Assembly: GCA_014729935.1 (NCBI GenBank)
Contig: WJJB01000520.1
Span: forward strand, 1-9,745
Length of the DNA: 9,745 bases
From: Candidatus Bathyarchaeota archaeon
GTDB lineage: Archaea; Asgardarchaeota; Lokiarchaeia; Sigyniarchaeales; Sigyniarchaeaceae
Direction of reading: 5' to 3'
Position 1 is the first letter of the stretch, and every line of letters starts with the position of its first letter. The position numbers and the translations under genes are program-made. Positions 1 to 6,332 of this stretch are shown here, piece by piece. Under the pieces are notes generated by a model that saw nothing but the letters and a program-made list of their open reading frames with translations, had not been told where the DNA came from and searched no databases.

Positions 1-1148
1 ATACCTTCCCACGCCCTTCGCATCTTGCCCTCGTACTGGTAATCTGAAGAGGATCCCCCCATGGAGAAATCAAACTCGAATTTTACATCGCCACTTCCAA
101 GCAAGAGGATGTCCAAGAATCCCTCGTCGAGATCCTTGACTGGTGCATCGAAATCTTGCTTGAAATGCTCGAATAAGACCTTTATCATCCGCCATGAATA
201 AGATTTCACGTTGCCGAATCCAGGTACATTTTCCATGCCAGAACCATAAAGAGGTTTGGTCACGTCGGTGATGATGAGATCTGGACTAAATGCCTGGTAA
301 TACCCCAATCCTTTGCATTTCGGGCACGCCCCTACTGGATTATTGAATGAGAACATGCGAGGGGTGATTTCTTGGAACGAGATGCCACAGGGGATGCAAG
401 CGAATTTCTCGCTGAATTGCATGATATCTCCATCCCTTTTTTCAATGAAAACAATGCCGCCTGATAATCTTAACGCGTTTTCCACGGCATCAGCGAGCCG
501 TTTCTTGATTCCTTCCTTCAAGGAGATTCTATCGACGACAACCGCGATATCATGCTTGATATTCTTGTCCAATACGATGTTCTCTTCAAGGGAGTGCCTT
601 TCACCATTGATCCTCATCCTGAGGAACCCGTCCTTCCTGAGTTTCTCGAAGGTTTTCTTGAAGGTTCCCTTTTTTTGCCTCGCGATGGGTGAAAGGACGA
701 CGATCTTGGTCTTTTCAGGCAATTCGAGTATTTGAGAAATGATTTCTTGCGATGTCTGCGGTTCCACCTTTTTTCCGCAAGAGGGACAATGCGGCCTACC
801 AACATGTGCAAAAAGAAGTCGAAGGTAATCGTGAATTTCCGTCACGGTTCCGACCGTGCTCCTAGGGTTGTTAGAAACCGTTTTTTGTTCAATCGCAATT
901 GCTGGCGACAAGCCTTCTATGAAATCAACATCTGGCTTGTTCATTTCACCCAAGAACTGCCTCGCATACGTGCTTAATGATTCCAAGTATCTCCGTTGAC
1001 CCTCGGCATATATCGTGTCCATGGCAAGGGATGATTTTCCAGATCCCGAAACGCCAGTGATGATCACGAGCCTGTCCCGGGGTATCTTGACATCAATATC
1101 TTTCAGGTTATGCTGGCGTGCTCCTTTAACGTGAATATGATTTGGCAT
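1..1148 (-). CDS. uvrA: Excinuclease ABC subunit UvrA, N-terminal part (runs off the left edge)
   Basis: UvrA is the ATPase that scans DNA for bulky lesions and loads UvrB in bacterial-type nucleotide excision repair. The minus strand reads without a stop for 382 codons from the ATG at 1148 to the window edge, about two fifths of the usual 940-residue protein. Visible are Walker A GVSGSGKS (residues 32-39), the EGQRRYLESLSTYARQF block (49-65), a cysteine pair at 121/124, and a zinc site formed by C251, C254, C275 and C278 around the family block PRMFSFNNP. The start is chosen because it immediately precedes the family N-terminus (HIHVKGARQHNL) and lies about 26 bases after the TATA-like AATAATAAA (1178-1170), which suggests a leaderless transcript. 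It lies downstream of uvrB and the radical SAM gene on the same strand, but probably has its own promoter. Identification is secure; the C-terminal ATPase half is not in view. Confidence 0.97.
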   Translation of the reverse strand, partial: MPNHIHVKGARQHNLKDIDVKIPRDRLVIITGVSGSGKSSLAMDTIYAEGQRRYLESLSTYARQFLGEMNKPDVDFIEGLSPAIAIEQKTVSNNPRSTVGTVTEIHDYLRLLFAHVGRPHCPSCGKKVEPQTSQEIISQILELPEKTKIVVLSPIARQKKGTFKKTFEKLRKDGFLRMRINGERHSLEENIVLDKNIKHDIAVVVDRISLKEGIKKRLADAVENALRLSGGIVFIEKRDGDIMQFSEKFACIPCGISFQEITPRMFSFNNPVGACPKCKGLGYYQAFSPDLIITDVTKPLYGSGMENVPGFGNVKSYSWRMIKVLFEHFKQDFDAPVKDLDEGFLDILLLGSGDVKFEFDFSMGGSSSDYQYEGKMRRAWEG

Positions 1149-1167
1149 GATGGATTCCTATCTTCCA

Positions 1168-1180
1168 TGTTTATTATTCA
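1168..1180 (-). promoter_or_regulatory. Probable TATA box for uvrA
   Basis: Read on the minus strand this is TGAATAATAAACA, centred about 26 bases before the uvrA ATG at 1148. That is the spacing expected when an archaeal transcript starts at or just before the start codon. A second AT-rich stretch, TAATATAATAT (1231-1221, minus), lies further upstream and could be an alternative box with a longer leader. No clear Shine-Dalgarno sequence precedes the ATG. Confidence 0.5.
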
Positions 1181-1272
1181 TTCCACGGTGCCAAGAATGC
1201 AAGATCAATAAAGAACGTCCATATTATATTAGAAAAACGCAGGATCGAATTTCTGAACGTGATTCACCCTTC

Positions 1273-1359
1273 CTACCGAGAAGTACAACACGTGCACGCG
1301 GGGAATGAATCGTCACGTGGCACTATGGTTTCGCTCGACGTGGCGAAATCATTCCCCAT
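1273..1359 (-). other. Possible 28-residue cysteine-rich peptide frame (doubtful)
   Basis: An ATG frame of 28 codons ends at TAG (1275-1273). The predicted peptide begins MGNDFATSSE and ends FPACTCCTSR, so three cysteines fall within its last seven residues. It lies downstream of the radical SAM/SPASM gene on the same strand, where a precursor peptide of a maturase could sit. Against it: no good Shine-Dalgarno sequence precedes the ATG, and the frame is almost entirely within the palindrome at 1300-1357, whose sequence would be constrained for other reasons. It is recorded as a candidate only, and chance is the likelier explanation. Confidence 0.15.
1300..1357. repeat. Long imperfect palindrome (about 17-bp stem)
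   Basis: GGGGAATGA at 1300-1308 is exactly complementary to TCATTCCCC at 1349-1357. Inside this, CGTCACGT (1311-1318) pairs with ACGTGGCG (1338-1345) with one G-T wobble, leaving a small internal loop between the two helices and a 19-base apical loop. An alternative inner stem, TTTCGC with GCGAAA (1329-1334/1343-1348), competes with it. It lies about 115 bases after the radical SAM stop codon. It could be an RNA hairpin ending or stabilising the uvrB-radical SAM mRNA, the operator of a DNA-binding protein, or the remnant of a palindrome-ended mobile element. The pairing is seen directly; the role is unknown. Confidence 0.7.
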
Positions 1360-1471
1360 CTAAAACAGGCGTTCCTATATGGCTTGCATCGTCACGCAGC
1401 CCGCACGACCTAGATACTGCGGTGGAATCGATAGAAGCTCCCTTTCATTCAATCAATCAATGCAGGATAGT

Positions 1472-2551
1472 TTACAGTTTCACGGTGACAAGTGGGCATC
1501 CCATTAGCGTGCCCTGCTTATCCTTTGATGAACATCGGTAATCTTTCATGGAATCTTGTATGTAAGGCACGCAAGGACAGCAATACATGAGTTGCTTGCA
1601 GGATCTGCATACTTGCGCATTATCAGTGATGAAATTTGCCTGCATGTCATTGAATCTGTTAATGAGTGCGTTAATATCGCCATTATACTTGATACCACGA
1701 GAGGCTTCATTCAATGCTCTTACCAGGATGCAGGGATACATGTCCATGTTGTAGTCAAGCACGAGATTCTGCCTGATGAGTAGATCGCATTGTATGGCTT
1801 CTGGGGGTACCTCGAAGAAGATATGGCTTGATTCAAAAGCTGGTTCTGCATAGATCGAGAAAGGGACCCTTTCCTTGCGTAACTTCATTTGTAACATTTT
1901 TAGAAACAATAGCCAGTTATCCGGGCGATAAAGCTCAGTTTTTATTGTCTTCCAATTATCCTTGGCTCGCCCTAGCTTGGAAAGGTACAGGAGGAAGTAA
2001 TTGTCCACGCCGGTTTGGTCATGAGTTTCCTTGATGGTGTCGAAGTAAAATTCTGCTGTCTTTTTGGCATTCTCTCTTGCCTGAAACACTGGATAGATGC
2101 CAGTCACGTCTAGACCCGTTTCCACCATGATTCTCGTGTTATAAAGAACTTTATTTATAGGATATTCGTATTGGAGGAGCTCCACGATATCTTGATTTCC
2201 AAAAAGATTCACGCTTATCGATACTTGTTGCTTGTGAAGCCATGGAATGTGTGGTTCGACTATGGTTGCATTCGTTGCGATATTTACAGGAATGGTGTAA
2301 TCATGAAAGATGCGGCATATTTCCTTCAATTTTGGATGCAAGAATGGTTCTCCCCCGAAAATGTGGACGGCTGAAATATCATCTTGGTGGAGGTCCTTCA
2401 TTATCCTATCAATATCTGAAACCTTAATGCGCTCCGCCCCTCCGTTATCTCCCGAGGCATTCACGCTATTAACATAACAATATGGGCAATTCAGGTTGCA
2501 ATCATTATTGATAAGCAGGTTCAGGACGACCATGACTCTCCCACCATTCAT
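1472..2551 (-). CDS. Radical SAM protein with a SPASM-like C-terminal domain
   Basis: This is a 359-residue iron-sulfur enzyme of the radical SAM superfamily, which cleaves S-adenosylmethionine to start radical chemistry. The cluster motif C18-x3-C22-x2-C25 (CNLNCPYC) follows the first strand, and GGEP, the SAM-contacting motif, is at 66-69. The C-terminal third carries cysteines 255, 274, 315, 318, 324, 325, 327, 340 and 352, including C-x2-C-x5-C. This is the pattern of a SPASM domain with auxiliary clusters, found in enzymes that modify peptides or proteins. The substrate cannot be told. The ATG at 2551 overlaps the uvrB stop as ATGA, so translation is probably coupled. A second ATG at 2533, preceded by GGTGGGAG, is a credible alternative start six residues later. 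The superfamily is certain; the link to DNA repair is inferred only from position. Confidence 0.93.
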   Translation of the reverse strand: MNGGRVMVVLNLLINNDCNLNCPYCYVNSVNASGDNGGAERIKVSDIDRIMKDLHQDDISAVHIFGGEPFLHPKLKEICRIFHDYTIPVNIATNATIVEPHIPWLHKQQVSISVNLFGNQDIVELLQYEYPINKVLYNTRIMVETGLDVTGIYPVFQARENAKKTAEFYFDTIKETHDQTGVDNYFLLYLSKLGRAKDNWKTIKTELYRPDNWLLFLKMLQMKLRKERVPFSIYAEPAFESSHIFFEVPPEAIQCDLLIRQNLVLDYNMDMYPCILVRALNEASRGIKYNGDINALINRFNDMQANFITDNAQVCRSCKQLMYCCPCVPYIQDSMKDYRCSSKDKQGTLMGCPLVTVKL

Positions 2552-4548
2552 GCATTTTTTTTCAAGAATGTCTTCTTCAAATCCGAGATTTTGTCCCGAA
2601 GGAATGCTGCTTGCTCGAATTTCAATTCCTCTGCTAGTTCTCTCATCTGGATTTCCAAGTTATTTACCAACGCGAGGATTTCAATCTCTGATTCGATGGA
2701 TTCCCTTATTTGTTCTTCTATCTGCTCAATTTCTTGCTTTTGTTCCGCGATTTCCTCTGAAAGCGATCTTGGTATCGCTTTCAGGATAGTTTTTGGCACG
2801 ATCCCGTGCTTTTTATTAAATGCAATTTGGATGGCACGCCGCCGGTTCGTTTCAGCGATTGCTGCTTTCATGTTCTTGGTCATAGAATCACCATACATGA
2901 TTACTTTACCATTAACATTTCGACTCGCCCTTCCAATCGTTTGGATCAGCGATCGCTTGTCACGCAAGAATCCTGTTTTATCGGCGTCCAAGATAGCGAT
3001 GAGTGAAACCTCGGGGATATCCAATCCTTCCCTGAGAAGGTTGATGCCAACCAGTACGTCGAACTCGTCCAACCTGAAGCGCCGGATCAATTCAGCACGC
3101 TCGATCGTATCTATCTCGCTATGGAGGTACTCGGCACGAATCCCTACTTCCTTGAAATATTCAACCAAGTTCTCAGACATGCGTTTTGTCAGGGTGGTGA
3201 TCATGATCTTCTCACCCCGATCCACCACGTGCTTGATTTCCTTGATGATATCGTCGATTTGTCCCCTGGTTCGACGCACGTCTATTTTCGGATCAACCAA
3301 ACCCGTTGGCCGTATAATTTGTTCAACAACTTGCCCGGAATGCTTCAATTCGTAGCTCCCTGGAGTGGCAGATAGGAAAATGACCTGCGGTACCTGTTCT
3401 TCCCACTCCTCGAATGAAAGTGGCCTGTTATCATAGGCAGAGGGGAGCCTGAATCCGAAATCCACCAAGTTTTTCTTGCGCGCCTTGTCACCATCTATCA
3501 TGCCATGGATCTGGGGTATCGCAATGTGGGATTCATCCACGACAAAGAGATACTCATCCGGGAAATAATCAAGAAGCGTGCGAGGGGGTTGTCCTGGTTC
3601 CCTGCCATCGAGATACCTGGAATAATTTTCAATGCCTGTACAATATCCCACTTCTCGCATCATCTCCACATCGTACCTGGTCCGTTGTTTCAGACGATGG
3701 GCTTCCATCATTTTTCCCTCAGATTGTAATTCGGTGATGCGATCATCTAGATCATCAAGAATGTTCTCCATTGCTTCATCAAAGCGATATTCAGGGATGA
3801 TAAAATGCCTCGCAGGGAATAATACCAGCTTGTCAACATTCGCGATCCTTTCCAAGGTAATTGGATCGATCTGGTCTATGGTTTCAATTTCATCACCGAA
3901 CATTTCAATACGGTAGGCTCGATCCATGTAGGCAGGAAAAATGTCTATGATGTCCCCGCGCACCCTGAACGTGCCCCGCTTGAAATCGTAATCATCCCTC
4001 TCGTGGAGGGTCTTTATAAACGCGTTGATCAATTCATCCCTCGATATTTCCTGGCCCACATCTATTTGAACTTGGTATTTCTTCCATTCAGTGGGATTGC
4101 CTATTCCAAAGATGCATGAGACTGATGCGACCACTATCACGTCATTTCTGGTTAACAGGGAATAGCACGCGCTAAGACGCATGCGTTCAATTTCCTCATT
4201 GATATTGAGATCTTTCTCGATATACCTATCCGTGGTCGGTAGGTATGCTTCGGGCTGGTAGTATGAATAATAGGAAACATAGTATTCCACTGCGTTGTGT
4301 GGGAATAGCTCCTTGAATTCATTATACAGCTGGGCTGCCAAGGTCTTGTTTGGAGACATTATCAAGGTGGGTTTTTGAATTTCTTGAATGACATTGGCAA
4401 TCGAAAATGTTTTACCTGAACCCGTCACGCCTAGCAACGTTTGAAAGCGCTGGTTATCCAAAACTCCGTTAACGAGCTTATCAATGGCTTTTGGCTGGTC
4501 TCCTTTCGGTTGGTATTCGGAAACAATTTCAAACTTCAATATTCTCAC
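2548..4548 (-). CDS. uvrB: Excinuclease ABC subunit UvrB
   Basis: UvrB is the helicase-like subunit that verifies DNA damage handed over by UvrA and recruits UvrC for incision. The 666-residue frame is full length. It shows Walker A GVTGSGKT (40-47), the tyrosine-rich beta-hairpin YYVSYYSYYQPEAYLP (89-104) that clamps one strand, Walker B DESH (338-341), the SATPG motif, and the late helicase motifs GINLLREGLDIPEVSL and QTIGRASRN. The last 45 residues form the UVR domain that contacts UvrC. The start is GTG at 4548, with a TATA-like box about 27 bases upstream; TTG at 4539 is possible. The final codons contain a run of eight A (2562-2555), giving the heptamer A_AAA_AAT in frame just before the stop. 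The stop overlaps the ATG of the radical SAM gene. The archaeal setting suggests ancient acquisition from bacteria. Confidence 0.98.
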   Translation of the reverse strand: MRILKFEIVSEYQPKGDQPKAIDKLVNGVLDNQRFQTLLGVTGSGKTFSIANVIQEIQKPTLIMSPNKTLAAQLYNEFKELFPHNAVEYYVSYYSYYQPEAYLPTTDRYIEKDLNINEEIERMRLSACYSLLTRNDVIVVASVSCIFGIGNPTEWKKYQVQIDVGQEISRDELINAFIKTLHERDDYDFKRGTFRVRGDIIDIFPAYMDRAYRIEMFGDEIETIDQIDPITLERIANVDKLVLFPARHFIIPEYRFDEAMENILDDLDDRITELQSEGKMMEAHRLKQRTRYDVEMMREVGYCTGIENYSRYLDGREPGQPPRTLLDYFPDEYLFVVDESHIAIPQIHGMIDGDKARKKNLVDFGFRLPSAYDNRPLSFEEWEEQVPQVIFLSATPGSYELKHSGQVVEQIIRPTGLVDPKIDVRRTRGQIDDIIKEIKHVVDRGEKIMITTLTKRMSENLVEYFKEVGIRAEYLHSEIDTIERAELIRRFRLDEFDVLVGINLLREGLDIPEVSLIAILDADKTGFLRDKRSLIQTIGRASRNVNGKVIMYGDSMTKNMKAAIAETNRRRAIQIAFNKKHGIVPKTILKAIPRSLSEEIAEQKQEIEQIEEQIRESIESEIEILALVNNLEIQMRELAEELKFEQAAFLRDKISDLKKTFLKKNA
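2554..2560 (-). promoter_or_regulatory. Possible -1 frameshift heptamer A_AAA_AAT at the end of uvrB
   Basis: In the uvrB frame the codons run TTG AAA AAA AAT GCA TGA, so A_AAA_AAT has the X_XXY_YYZ phase of a -1 slippery site. A -1 shift here continues as AAA TGC ATG AAT, straight into the radical SAM frame, and would make a UvrB-radical SAM fusion of about 1025 residues. Only the heptamer is seen. No obvious stimulating pseudoknot was identified, and normal stop/start coupling at ATGA is sufficient to explain the arrangement. Confidence 0.3.
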
Positions 4549-4569
4549 CGTGTGGTACTTGATGATATA

Positions 4570-4581
4570 ACTTATAGTTTT
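4570..4581 (-). promoter_or_regulatory. Probable TATA box for uvrB and the radical SAM gene
   Basis: On the minus strand this reads AAACTATAAG, centred about 27 bases before the GTG of uvrB at 4548. The spacing suggests an essentially leaderless mRNA. No Shine-Dalgarno sequence is visible before the GTG. Confidence 0.5.
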
Positions 4582-4723
4582 CCTTGCATCCCCATTTGTC
4601 TCGTGCGGGGATTAATTAATAATGATCGATAACGAGATTTCTGAACGGCCTGTGGATGCATTTCCTAGAAACATCCTTGCTGATCGTGAGCAAGCTCCCG
4701 TTCTTGCGAGGAATGTCGCAAGT

Positions 4724-4735
4724 CTTTTTAAAAAT
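4724..4735 (+). promoter_or_regulatory. Probable TATA box for S6e
   Basis: The sequence CTTTTTAAAAAT lies about 25 bases before the ATG at 4754. This is a strong archaeal TATA box at leaderless spacing, and it decides in favour of the 4754 start over the in-frame ATG at 4622. Confidence 0.6.
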
Positions 4736-4753
4736 CCACCATTCAATCAATCC

Positions 4754-5167
4754 ATGTCCGAAGGTATCACCTACCGCATCGTGATTTCGAAGAACGAGCG
4801 ATCCATGCAGATAGCCGTCGAACCAGACGTGTTCATCAAGGCGTTCGTGAACAAGAGAATCAATGACGAGGTTGACGGCGCGTTGATTGGATACCCGGGA
4901 TACCTCTTCGAGATCCGGGGCGGATCAGATATAGCTGGATTCCCGATGCGAAGGGATGTCCATGGTGGCGTGAAGAAGCGCATTCTTGCAACCAGGCCTG
5001 GAGTTGGCGTGAGAAATCAAAGCATTCGCCATGGAGATAAGCTTAGGAAAATGGTGCGGGGGAACACGATCACCGATCAAATCGTTCAAGTCAATTGCAT
5101 CGTGAAAAAGGAAGGAAAAGTTCAGTTATTCGTGGAACCAGATGAAGACGAGGTTTCAGCCGAATAG
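4754..5167 (+). CDS. rps6e: Small ribosomal subunit protein S6e (eS6)
   Basis: This is a component of the archaeal and eukaryotic 30S/40S ribosomal subunit, absent from bacteria. From the ATG at 4754 the protein is 137 residues, close to the usual archaeal length. The family signature is clear: a beta-strand start (YRIVISK), DGALIGYPGY (41-50), GGSDIAGFPMRRDV (56-69) and VRGNTITDQIVQVN (101-114). A longer in-frame ATG at 4622 is rejected because the extra 44 residues are not conserved and contain the TATA box. The end carries an acidic tail (EPDEDEVSAE). L24e follows after 54 bases with its own putative promoter. In many archaea S6e neighbours translation factor genes, which fits the infB gene further along. 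Confidence 0.95.
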   Translation: MSEGITYRIVISKNERSMQIAVEPDVFIKAFVNKRINDEVDGALIGYPGYLFEIRGGSDIAGFPMRRDVHGGVKKRILATRPGVGVRNQSIRHGDKLRKMVRGNTITDQIVQVNCIVKKEGKVQLFVEPDEDEVSAE

Positions 5168-5185
5168 TTCTCCTTGCCTCCAGCT

Positions 5186-5197
5186 ATCATAAAAAGG
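5186..5197 (+). promoter_or_regulatory. Possible TATA box for L24e
   Basis: ATCATAAAAAGG lies about 30 bases upstream of the L24e ATG at 5222. AGGTGA at 5210-5215 is a good archaeal Shine-Dalgarno sequence six bases before the ATG, so L24e may also be translated from a transcript that begins at S6e. Confidence 0.4.
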
Positions 5198-5221
5198 TCT
5201 ACCAAATACAGGTGAAGCACA

Positions 5222-5404
5222 ATGGTTAAAAAACAGGTTTGTTCGTTTTGCAGGGACGAGATCGAGTACGGCCGTGGACTCATGAGAATTAATAATGATG
5301 GGAGCATTCTCATGTTCTGTTCAAACAAGTGCAAGAAAGCGATGCTTGTACAAAAGAAGAATCCGAGAAGAACACGGTGGACCAAGATATACGGGACCCA
5401 GTGA
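5222..5404 (+). CDS. rpl24e: Large ribosomal subunit protein L24e (eL24)
   Basis: This 60-residue zinc-ribbon protein of the archaeal/eukaryotic 50S/60S subunit has the typical short archaeal length. C7-x2-C10 (CSFC) and C33-x3-C37 form the zinc site. MFCSNKCKKA and the basic tail RRTRWTKIYG match the family. The ATG at 5222 has AGGTGA six bases upstream. Its usual archaeal partners L7Ae and S28e are not next to it here; S6e takes the upstream position, while ndk and infB follow as in many archaea, though with ndk on the other strand. Confidence 0.95.
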   Translation: MVKKQVCSFCRDEIEYGRGLMRINNDGSILMFCSNKCKKAMLVQKKNPRRTRWTKIYGTQ

Positions 5405-5469
5405 ACCTTGACAATCGTTGAGGTAATCGCGCCTTATATTTCACAAAAAAGGATAGAGGAAAACTGGTA

Positions 5470-5483
5470 ACTCTCTTTTTCAT
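5470..5483 (+). terminator. Probable terminator after L24e
   Basis: A pyrimidine-rich stretch ending in TTTTT (5476-5480) lies about 70 bases after the L24e stop, in the 110-base convergent gap before the end of ndk. Archaeal transcription commonly ends on such T-rich sequence without a hairpin. Confidence 0.35.
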
Positions 5484-5493
5484 TCCCCGGCTG

Positions 5494-5506
5494 GAAAAAT
5501 ATAAAC
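5494..5506 (-). terminator. Probable terminator after ndk
   Basis: Read on the minus strand this is GTTTATATTTTTC, starting 9 bases after the ndk stop codon. A T-rich tract this close to the end of the gene is typical of archaeal termination. Confidence 0.4.
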
Positions 5507-5514
5507 GTGGGGAT

Positions 5515-6168
5515 TCACGAGATGGCAGAGAGGATGATATCAACAAGTGCCACGATTTCTTCCTTGGTCCTGCTAGTTTCAGCCGAGAGTACTTCCTTCA
5601 GCTGTTCCACGTGCTCTTGAATTTCGAAGGTTAATTGCCGAACTTGGTTGGTTCTATCGGGATGGGTCCCATCGTGCTTGGAAATATATGCATCCATGGC
5701 GGCCTTCCCTTCCCTTGCGTCAAGCTTTAATCCCAAGTGCTTGATCCACAAGTCGGTTTCACGATTTCCCGTCCGGGGGGCATCAGAGGCATGAGCAACG
5801 TTAATTCCCTTGATGATACCGAATCTCGCGCGTAATGAATTAGGCGCTTCTTCTATTGCTTTCCTGATGTACGTAGGCCCTATCAATTCCCGGACCTGCT
5901 TCACCATTCCCTTTTTTCCTTCGAGTATAAGAACGCAAACACCAATTGGTGCCGTGATCATGTTTAGAAGCCATGGAAAGAAAGATTTCCCTTCATGTTC
6001 CTTGTAATGTGCCATGGCGAGCTCAGGCGAAACGGTTGTTTCCCTGAATGCCAAGATTTGGATGCCTTCCATGGCCGAGATTTCTTTCAAGATCTCGACA
6101 CCAACCTGAAGGCGCAAGACAGCATCTGGTTTCAATAAGACTAGGCTTCTCTCGCTGTAATCGCTCAT
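5515..6168 (-). CDS. ndk: Nucleoside diphosphate kinase with a helical C-terminal extension
   Basis: NDK transfers the gamma-phosphate from ATP to nucleoside diphosphates through a phosphohistidine. From the ATG at 6168 the protein has 217 residues, against about 135-155 for a standard NDK. The catalytic H126 lies in NVAHASD (123-129). K13 (LLKPDAV), Y55 and N123 are in place, so activity is likely. The loop before it reads GPTYIRKAIEEAPNSLRARFG, which has the longer spacing and PNSLRA wording seen in eukaryotic group-II NDKs (NME5-7 type) rather than the usual PGTIRGDF. The final 60 residues (about 158-217) are an added, probably helical and amphipathic tail of unknown function. The ATG at 6168 has GTGAG upstream; a TTG 23 codons earlier is rejected because those residues are not NDK-like. 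In many archaea ndk reads in the same direction as L24e and infB; here it is inverted. Confidence 0.94.
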   Translation of the reverse strand: MSDYSERSLVLLKPDAVLRLQVGVEILKEISAMEGIQILAFRETTVSPELAMAHYKEHEGKSFFPWLLNMITAPIGVCVLILEGKKGMVKQVRELIGPTYIRKAIEEAPNSLRARFGIIKGINVAHASDAPRTGNRETDLWIKHLGLKLDAREGKAAMDAYISKHDGTHPDRTNQVRQLTFEIQEHVEQLKEVLSAETSRTKEEIVALVDIILSAIS

Positions 6169-6332
6169 GATACTCACTTGTACAGGTTGTTGCGCGATGG
6201 AATACTGCAAGCAACAACAAGTGAATCTTAGTTGCAAGCCTTAAATGGATTCGCAAGTCTCGTGGGATCAAACCTGTGCAATGCTCCATGCTTGTGGAAA
6301 AAGTATTATGATATCATGCATTCCCATGCTTG
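6169..6332. promoter_or_regulatory. Divergent promoter region of ndk and infB
   Basis: On the plus strand AAAAAGTATTATG (6298-6310) lies about 28 bases before the infB start and is its probable TATA box, giving a nearly leaderless mRNA. On the minus strand CATTTAAGG (6247-6239) is the best TATA-like candidate for ndk, which would leave a leader of roughly 45-50 bases containing the GTGAG ribosome-binding sequence. GCAAGC/GCAAG words recur in this region (near 6208, 6234 and 6253). Confidence 0.45.

Larger units (their letters stand above)
1149..1471. other. Intergenic region between uvrA and the radical SAM gene
   Basis: These 323 bases hold no gene that can be called with confidence. They contain the uvrA TATA box, a minus-strand T run (1237-1233) that could end the uvrB-radical SAM transcript, the long palindrome at 1300-1357, a 9-base direct repeat ATCGTCACG at 1309 and 1388, two CACGTG hexamers (1289 and 1314), and a short tetranucleotide repeat (ATCA units near 1450-1460). 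The longest minus-strand frame of interest is a 28-codon ATG frame at 1359-1273 that ends in a cysteine-rich tail. A plus-strand frame across 1305-1541 overlaps the end of the radical SAM gene and looks like a shadow. Confidence 0.6.
4549..4753. other. Divergent promoter region between uvrB and S6e
   Basis: These 205 bases separate two genes transcribed away from each other and hold a TATA-like box for each. An interrupted hairpin lies at 4654-4676: GGATG pairs with CATCC and TTTC with GAAA, with a two-base bulge and a CTA loop. CTTGC...GCAAG (4676-4694) forms a weaker one. An ATG frame beginning at 4622 would add 44 residues to S6e, but it runs straight through the S6e TATA box and does not resemble the family. 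Confidence 0.5.

Noticed and set aside
1305..1541. Plus-strand 78-codon frame across the palindrome
   Set aside because: It overlaps the radical SAM C-terminus on the opposite strand and has no homology or start signal.
2591..3355. Plus-strand 254-codon frame opposite uvrB
   Set aside because: It is antisense to the confidently identified uvrB, rich in Ser/Ile as expected for a complementary frame, and shows no family motif.
4622..4753. Longer S6e starting at the ATG at 4622
   Set aside because: The added 44 residues do not match S6e proteins, and the S6e TATA box (4724-4735) lies inside this stretch at leaderless spacing to the ATG at 4754.
6169..6237. Longer NDK starting at TTG 6237
   Set aside because: The additional 23 residues (including CCC) are unlike NDK, and ATG 6168 directly precedes the family start and has GTGAG upstream.
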